In this document: in pieces, positions 58,485 through 64,000 of the stretch
Layout: the number at the start of each line of letters is the position of its first letter
Numbering within the stretch: position 1 is the stretch's first letter
Assembly (NCBI GenBank): GCA_964015035.1
Contig: CAXHCA010000002.1
Span: 1 to 64,000, forward strand
Origin: BQJU01 sp964015035
GTDB lineage: Bacteria; Bacteroidota; Bacteroidia; Chitinophagales; Saprospiraceae
Direction: 5' to 3'
DNA length: 64,000 nucleotides
Notes under the pieces: model-generated
Database searches by the model: none
Told to the model about the DNA's origin: nothing
The model's input: the letters and a program-made list of their open reading frames with translations, nothing else
Position numbers and translations under genes: made by a program

Positions 58485-61346
58485 TCAAAGTTCCGCTTTT
58501 AAAAATTGCCCCGTATAGCTTTTCTTATTTTTGGCTACCTGTTCAGGCGTGCCGATACAAACCACCGTGCCACCGCGCTGTCCACCTTCCGGTCCCATAT
58601 CGATGATATAATCTGCTACTTTGACCACATCCAGATTGTGTTCGATGACAATCACGGTATTGCCTTTTTCCACCAATTTATTGAGCACTACCAGTAGGTG
58701 TTTAATGTCCTCAAAATGCAATCCGGTTGTCGGCTCGTCGAGAATGTAGACGGTATTGCCAGTATCGCGTTTGGAAAGTTCTTCCGATAATTTTACCCGC
58801 TGTGCTTCTCCTCCAGAAAGAGTGGTAGCCTGTTGGCCCAGGGTAATGTATCCCAATCCCACACTGTTCAGCGTCTTTAATTTGCGGTAAATACTGGGAA
58901 TATTTTGAAAAAACTGCACCGCTTCGCTAACGGTCATATCCAACACATCGCTGATGGATTTACCTTTATACAGTACCTCCAATGTTTCCCGGTTATAACG
59001 CCGGCCCAGGCACTTTTCACATTCCACATAGACATCGGGCAAGAAGTTCATTTCAATGACCCGCATTCCCGAACCCTCACAAACATCACATCTGCCCCCC
59101 TTCACATTGAAAGAAAAACGCCCCGGCTTGTAACCTCGGATTTTAGCTTCCGGCAATTCCGAAAAGATCTTGCGAATATCCGTAAATACCCCGGTATAGG
59201 TTGCAGGATTAGAGCGAGGTGTACGTCCGATTGGTGATTGGTCAATCTCAATGACCTTATCGATGTGATCCAGCCCTTTGACGGCATCAAAAGGCATTGG
59301 TTTGCCAATGCTTTTATAAAAATGCTGTCGCAAAATGGGGTACAGTGTTTCATTAATCAGCGTTGATTTGCCACTGCCCGATACGCCCGTAATGCAGGTA
59401 AAGGTGCCCAATGGTATTTTGACATTCACTGATTTGAGGTTGTTGCCGCTGGCACCTTTTAATTCGAGCCATTTGCCACTACCTTTCCGCCGCTTTTCGG
59501 GAATTTCGATACGGCGAATATTATTGAGGTATTCCGAGGTAATCGTACTGTTTTTAATAAAAACCTTCGGTACTCCTTCTCCGACCAGCTCTCCTCCGTG
59601 TTTGCCGGCTCCAGGTCCCAGGTCGATCAGATAATCGGAGGCCAGCATAATATCTTTATCGTGTTCTACCACCAGCACGGTATTGCCAATGTCGGATAAC
59701 TCCCGTAAGGCTTCAATCAGGCGCTGGTTATCGCGTTGGTGCAAACCAATACTCGGTTCGTCCAATATATAAGTAATACCCGTCAACTGTGAGCCAATCT
59801 GCGTAGCCAATCGAATGCGCTGTGATTCTCCCCCCGAAAGGGTACGCGCCGGGCGGTCAAGCATTAAATAATCCAACCCCACGTGCAGCAAAAAACCAAT
59901 GCGAAAACGAATTTCTTTTAAGATCTCTTTAGCGATGACCATTTGGCGTTCCGTCAGGTGGTTGTCCAGGTCCTGCATCCAGTCATTTAGCTCAATGATA
60001 TCCATTTGCGCAAGCTCAGAGATGTTTTTACCATTGAGTTTGAAATATCGCGATTCTTTGCGCAAGCGTTGTCCATTACATTCCGGGCAAGCATTGATGG
60101 TCATGAATCCCTCCACCCAGGAGCGGACCTTTTCCGAAGTAGAATTTTCGTACCAACGAGACAACATACTCAGCAAACCTTCCTGAGCCAAATTGTAAGA
60201 GAAATCGTGGGAGCTGTAGCTTAGTTTGACATCAAAACTGTCATCTCCTCCGTTCAGAATGGTATTTAATGCCTTTTCGGGGATCTCCTTCACTGGAGTG
60301 GAAAAGGAGAATTTGTACCGCTTGGCAATGGCTCGCAATTGCTTAAACGTCAGGTTATCCCGTACTTCGCCAAAAGGCGCAATGCCCTGATCATTAATAC
60401 TTTTGCTATCGTCGGGAATGACCTTATCTATATCCACCTGGTTGACCAAGCCCAAACCCTTACAAGAAGGGCAAGCCCCGTAAGGAGAATTGAAGGAAAA
60501 GGAATTCGGAGAGGGTTCTTCGTAAGAAATACCCGACTCGGGGTCCATCAACTGCTTACTCAAAGTGGTAACTTCATTGGTATCCACATTCATGACCATG
60601 AGCAGATCATTACCCATTTTTAGTGCCGTTTGCACCGATTCATTGATGCGGTCTCGGCGTTCTTCCCCTATTTTTAGGCGATCTACGACCAGCTCAATGT
60701 CATGTACCTTATAGCGATCTACCTGTAATCCCGGCTTCAGCTCAACTAATTCGCCATCTACGCGAACTTTGGTATATCCCTGCTTGAGCATTTGGTCAAA
60801 TAATTCCCGATAATGCCCTTTTCGCCCGCGCACCAATGGCGCCAAGAGAGCCACTTTCTTACCAGCGTATTGTGTCATGATACGCTCCTTCATCTGATCC
60901 TCACTGTACTTAGTCATCGGCTTACCGGTCTCATAAGAATAAGCCTCTCCAATGCGGGCATACAGCAGGCGCAGAAAGTCGTATATCTCTGTGATGGTAC
61001 CAACAGTGGAACGCGGATTACGGCCAGTCGTTTTTTGTTCGATGGAAATAACCGGGCTGAGGCCAGAAATCTGTTCAACCTCCGGACGTTCCATTTCGCC
61101 GATAAACTGGCGGGCATAGGCGGAAAAAGTCTCCATGTAGCGCCGTTGCCCCTCGGCGTAGATAGTGTCAAAGGCTAGGGACGATTTGCCACTCCCGCTA
61201 ATGCCCGTGATCACCACCAATTTATTACGTGGAATCCGCACATCAATGTCCTTCAAATTGTGTTCTTTGGCACCAATAACCTCGATGAACTCCTGTTCCA
61301 CAATCGTTCCATTTTCAGTAGTGCCGTTTTGCTGGTTCTTTGCCAT
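58485..61346 (-). CDS. uvrA: Excinuclease ABC subunit A
   Basis: A 953-residue DNA damage-recognition ATPase of nucleotide excision repair. It has two ABC modules with Walker A GISGSGKSSL (N-terminal) and GVSGSGKSTL (C-terminal) and two ABC signatures LSGGESQR and LSGGEAQR. Zinc-binding cysteine pairs are visible in CPSCKGLG, CPECNGQR and CDVCEGSG ... CEKCLGRR. Length is normal. It is monocistronic; uvrB is not in the window. Confidence 0.97.
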   Translation of the reverse strand: MAKNQQNGTTENGTIVEQEFIEVIGAKEHNLKDIDVRIPRNKLVVITGISGSGKSSLAFDTIYAEGQRRYMETFSAYARQFIGEMERPEVEQISGLSPVISIEQKTTGRNPRSTVGTITEIYDFLRLLYARIGEAYSYETGKPMTKYSEDQMKERIMTQYAGKKVALLAPLVRGRKGHYRELFDQMLKQGYTKVRVDGELVELKPGLQVDRYKVHDIELVVDRLKIGEERRDRINESVQTALKMGNDLLMVMNVDTNEVTTLSKQLMDPESGISYEEPSPNSFSFNSPYGACPSCKGLGLVNQVDIDKVIPDDSKSINDQGIAPFGEVRDNLTFKQLRAIAKRYKFSFSTPVKEIPEKALNTILNGGDDSFDVKLSYSSHDFSYNLAQEGLLSMLSRWYENSTSEKVRSWVEGFMTINACPECNGQRLRKESRYFKLNGKNISELAQMDIIELNDWMQDLDNHLTERQMVIAKEILKEIRFRIGFLLHVGLDYLMLDRPARTLSGGESQRIRLATQIGSQLTGITYILDEPSIGLHQRDNQRLIEALRELSDIGNTVLVVEHDKDIMLASDYLIDLGPGAGKHGGELVGEGVPKVFIKNSTITSEYLNNIRRIEIPEKRRKGSGKWLELKGASGNNLKSVNVKIPLGTFTCITGVSGSGKSTLINETLYPILRQHFYKSIGKPMPFDAVKGLDHIDKVIEIDQSPIGRTPRSNPATYTGVFTDIRKIFSELPEAKIRGYKPGRFSFNVKGGRCDVCEGSGMRVIEMNFLPDVYVECEKCLGRRYNRETLEVLYKGKSISDVLDMTVSEAVQFFQNIPSIYRKLKTLNSVGLGYITLGQQATTLSGGEAQRVKLSEELSKRDTGNTVYILDEPTTGLHFEDIKHLLVVLNKLVEKGNTVIVIEHNLDVVKVADYIIDMGPEGGQRGGTVVCIGTPEQVAKNKKSYTGQFLKAEL

Positions 61347-61515
61347 ATTTATTGAGATACTCCCTTTTACAACCCTCGATTGCGATGAATGGTTTAAGAG
61401 TATGTTTAAACAAAAAAATCGTTACAGCACATTCATCACCAGTTATTGTAAAACAACTGATCATCAATATCCTGCAACGATCTTTCTAAATATTATTGAA
61501 TGAACCGGAGTAATA

Positions 61516-62847
61516 TTATCCAGCTACTTTTTCAGTTTCTTCGGTCTTTTTCAGAAATTCCTTCACCCAAGAGTAGGTAATGGATTTCGGTCTTTCCAAT
61601 GGCAGACCAAGTGCCCGTGACCAGCACAAGGCCGAAAGCACACCCAAGGCTCTGGAAACGCCAAACAAGACAGTATAGTAGGCATTCTCCTTCAGACCAT
61701 AGTGCACTAATATGGCACCAGAATGCGCATCCACATTAGGCCAAGGGTTTTTCACCTTACCCAATCCTTCCAAAATAGGAGGCACTACTTCAAAGACTTT
61801 CCAAACTACATTGACGATGTCTGAATCTTTGATATATTCTTCCGCAAAACGCTTCTGCGCCATGAACCGAGGGTCAGGACGACGCAAGACCGCGTGACCG
61901 TATCCGGGGATCACCTGACCGGAAGCCAAGGTGCTCTTCACATATTCTGCAATCTGCTCTTTGGTAGGCTTGGTTGTTCCCAATGCATCCAGCATACGGA
62001 AAATCCACTTGATTACCTCCTGATTGGCCAATCCGTGCAATGGACCTGCCAGGGCCGTCATACCTCCCGCCAGTGAATAATAGGGGTCACTCAATGTGGA
62101 CCCTACCAGGTGAGTGGTATGTGCAGAGGCATTACCGCCTTCATGGTCGGCATGGATGGTCAAGTACAATCGCATCAAGCTCTTAAAGTCCGGATCTTCA
62201 AAACCCAGCATGTGAGCAAAGTTACCGGCCCAGTCCAGCGAAAAGTCTGGAGTAATGTGCTTGCCTTCGTGGAAAGTCCGACGATAGATATAAGCAGCCA
62301 CCCGGGGCAGGCGAGCGATCAAGTTCATTGAATCTTCATAGGTCGCATCCCAATACTCCGTTTTAGACATGCCTTCCGCGTAGCGGCGGGCAAAACAGCT
62401 CTCCGTTTGCATCGCCAGGATGGCAGTAGAAAGCTGGGTCATGGGGTGCGCATCAACCGGCAGATTGTCCAGTACTTTAAAGACGTGTTCAGGTACATTA
62501 CTGCGATGAGTCCATTGGTCAGTTAGCCATTTCACTTGCTCTTCGGTAGGAATTTCTCCAACCAACATCAACCAAAATAGACCTTCCGGACGTGGTTCTT
62601 TCCCATCGAGTCCTTTAGGTAACAATTCTTTAAGTTGAGGAATAGTATAACCACGAAAACGAATGCCCTCGATGGCGTCGAGCTGGGAGGTTTCCCAAAG
62701 CATCATTTTGATACCACGGGCTCCCCCGAACACCTGACTCAATACGACCTCGTCAACTTTTGTATTACCTTTCTCTTTAAGCAGCGCCTTGATCTCTTTC
62801 TTCAACTCAACTGCTTTCTCATTAAACTTCTGTTTTAGGGGATCCAT
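61516..62847 (-). CDS. Citrate synthase, eukaryotic (mitochondrial-like) type
   Basis: A 443-residue enzyme condensing oxaloacetate and acetyl-CoA at the entry of the TCA cycle. The three catalytic residues are visible: His in NASAHTTHLVGS, His in GYGHAVLRRPDPR, and Asp in NVDAHSGAI. The sequence pattern (QVFGGARGIKMMLWETSQLDAIEGIRFRGYTI in outline; HADHEGGNASAHT; PGYGHAVLR) is of the mitochondrial type, not the hexameric NADH-regulated GltA of many bacteria. The start is ATG 62847; TTG 62850 is less likely. Confidence 0.92.
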   Translation of the reverse strand: MDPLKQKFNEKAVELKKEIKALLKEKGNTKVDEVVLSQVFGGARGIKMMLWETSQLDAIEGIRFRGYTIPQLKELLPKGLDGKEPRPEGLFWLMLVGEIPTEEQVKWLTDQWTHRSNVPEHVFKVLDNLPVDAHPMTQLSTAILAMQTESCFARRYAEGMSKTEYWDATYEDSMNLIARLPRVAAYIYRRTFHEGKHITPDFSLDWAGNFAHMLGFEDPDFKSLMRLYLTIHADHEGGNASAHTTHLVGSTLSDPYYSLAGGMTALAGPLHGLANQEVIKWIFRMLDALGTTKPTKEQIAEYVKSTLASGQVIPGYGHAVLRRPDPRFMAQKRFAEEYIKDSDIVNVVWKVFEVVPPILEGLGKVKNPWPNVDAHSGAILVHYGLKENAYYTVLFGVSRALGVLSALCWSRALGLPLERPKSITYSWVKEFLKKTEETEKVAG

Positions 62848-63313
62848 CAATTTTTTTTCAATTATAGTGATTAGCTTTTTATTATTTCCTTGCTCTATTT
62901 TAGCGCCCTAAAGGTAGGCATTTTCCAAATCTTAACGATAAAAATGCACGACATTAATCGGGGCGAAACCGGTTGATCTGTAACATTTTGCCGATAAATC
63001 AGCCAGCAACATTCTTTTTTTATGCCATTTGGGTAAACCGCCACCAAAATCACGCCGATTAGAAAGGGAATTTGGTGCTGATTTTCCTTTCAATGTTTTG
63101 TTGCTAAACAAATACTTACGTTAATGGTACAGTTATAGCGGGGAGTTTGTTCTCAAAATTTGGCAGTTTATTCAATTGAAAAGCTCGCCAAAATTCAAAA
63201 TTTGGGAAATCCATTGGCTTTTGGCCAATTAAAAAACGATTTCACCAAGGGGAGGGGAGGCTCGGTACGATCGCTAAAGATTCAAAATTAAGGTGCTGCG
63301 CCACTTGCGTTTT
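62848..63313. other. Gene-free region upstream of citrate synthase
   Basis: No gene is visible. A TACCTTTA sequence on the minus strand near 62909-62916 is a possible -7 element for citrate synthase. The rest is A/T-rich with short inverted motifs. Confidence 0.5.
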
Positions 63314-63455
63314 AAGTGCATGTTTGGAGCAGATTCTATTTAGAAATCAGAAGGTTAAGGTTTTTGGAAGGAGCAAGTTCCAAGTAGAGTCCAAGCATTG
63401 GCTGGGAGGTCATCCTTTAGATTAAAATTCCGACCTCCCAGCCAAACAAGCACTG
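63314..63455. repeat. Divergent copy of the intergenic repeat
   Basis: Outer ends AAGTGCATGTTTGGAG and CCAAACAAGCACT match the repeat family. The core is unrelated to types 1 and 2 and instead holds a perfect 12-bp inverted repeat GGCTGGGAGGTC / GACCTCCCAGCC near the right end. It suggests that the ends can frame different contents. Confidence 0.6.
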
Positions 63456-63507
63456 AAGTGATGAAAGTGATCAATTTCCTTTTCGGAACAAATACAATCT
63501 CAATCTA

Positions 63508-63921
63508 CTAGTCCATTTCGAGCAGTGCCATTTGAATTTCTTCTTTGCTGGCACCCTGAGCTCTCAGGGATTTGATTTTTTCTGAATCGCGCTTTCTGCG
63601 TTCGATCTGCTGTTGGTTAAAAATCGGCATTTGTTCTGCCGTCAGCATCATTCGAATCGAAGCTTCCATACCCTTTCGGATATTTTTCTTTTTAATCAGA
63701 TACAACTGTGGATCGCTATCTTGCAATGTTTCTATTTCAGCCAGGTTTCGCTGCCGGCGTTCCTGAATAGTTTGCATCTTTACCGCTTGTTTAGCATCCA
63801 GCTGATAAAGGCTAACCAGCTCATCTGTGGCCTGCTGAATCGCATCCTGGCCAATCGTAGCCTGAGCAGAGAGCGCAAGTACTACCAGACAAAAAGATAA
63901 ACTCAATACAATTTTCTTCAT
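63508..63921 (-). CDS. Small secreted helical protein
   Basis: A 137-residue protein with a signal peptide ending SAQA. The mature part is strongly helical and charged (QERRQRNLAEIETLQ, KKKNIRKGMEASIRMMLTAEQMPIFNQQQIERRKRD), resembling Spy/CpxP-like or LTXXQ-type periplasmic helper proteins of Bacteroidota, although the LTxxQ motif appears as LTAEQ. Function is not established. Promoter and upstream gene lie outside or at the window edge. Confidence 0.72.
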   Translation of the reverse strand: MKKIVLSLSFCLVVLALSAQATIGQDAIQQATDELVSLYQLDAKQAVKMQTIQERRQRNLAEIETLQDSDPQLYLIKKKNIRKGMEASIRMMLTAEQMPIFNQQQIERRKRDSEKIKSLRAQGASKEEIQMALLEMD

Positions 63922-64000
63922 CTTATCTACTTTTATTCCCGCTAAAATACAATTTTTGACCGTTTTATTGCTTCAGGTGTGCGATATTTGCATTAGTATT

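Overview
The window looks like chromosomal DNA of a Bacteroidota bacterium, most likely a Saprospirales/Lewinella-type marine or sludge organism. The evidence is moderate GC content, promoters of the Bacteroidota type (TTG, about 20 bases, TAnnTTTG), a TonB-dependent receptor with a carboxypeptidase-regulatory N-terminus, a type IX secretion (T9SS) cargo tail beside a PorV/PorQ-like protein, a 7TM-DISM hybrid two-component regulator with an AraC output, and family-specific proteins such as DUF4783, DUF4230, DUF3108 and DUF4838. The genus is inferred, not proven. I see no rRNA, CRISPR array, prophage or complete insertion sequence.

Layout. 0.3-1.8 kb: a three-gene toxin / HTH antitoxin / SecB-like chaperone (TAC) operon with a palindromic operator. 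1.9-4.5 kb: a DUF2157 plus GDYXXLXY membrane pair and a DUF3124 lipoprotein. 4.5-7 kb: a group II PLP decarboxylase divergent from scpA. 7.4-16.6 kb: a lone DUF5682 protein, an M28 peptidase, a non-coding stretch with promoter and terminator signals for one or two small RNAs, gpmI, and small lipoproteins or secreted proteins. 17-26 kb: a TonB receptor, a giant T9SS cargo and a PorV-like protein, ending at a terminator. 26.5-30.8 kb: greA, a HIT protein, ruvC, a flippase-like membrane protein, DUF3108 and DUF4230. 31-40.8 kb: two tandem POT peptide transporters, an RNA methyltransferase, a GH3-family enzyme, a bile-acid-type symporter, a DEAD-box helicase and a MtfA-like protein with a damaged zinc motif. 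41-49.7 kb: tRNA-Phe followed at once by a histidine leader peptide and attenuator, then hisG-D-C-B-H-A-F-IE. 50-58.3 kb: a hybrid sensor kinase, a DUF4838 lipoprotein and a three-domain kinase/M23/aminotransferase fusion. 58.5-64 kb: uvrA, a eukaryote-type citrate synthase and a small secreted helical protein.

The most notable observations are: (1) the TAC system; (2) a complete histidine attenuator, with five consecutive His codons and a 15-bp terminator, apparently on the same transcript as tRNA-Phe; (3) a family of 45-225 bp intergenic elements bounded by inverted copies of a motif like AGTGCATGTTTGGAGGTC, with internal hairpins that keep pairing while their bases change, which fill four of the seven gaps in the his operon; (4) the TonB receptor/giant cargo/PorV triad; (5) a kinase-M23-phospholyase fusion that predicts 5-hydroxylysine or phosphoethanolamine catabolism, next to a glycosidase-like lipoprotein; and (6) two candidate small RNAs near 12 kb. 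All assignments come from reading the sequence and recalling family features; no database search was run.
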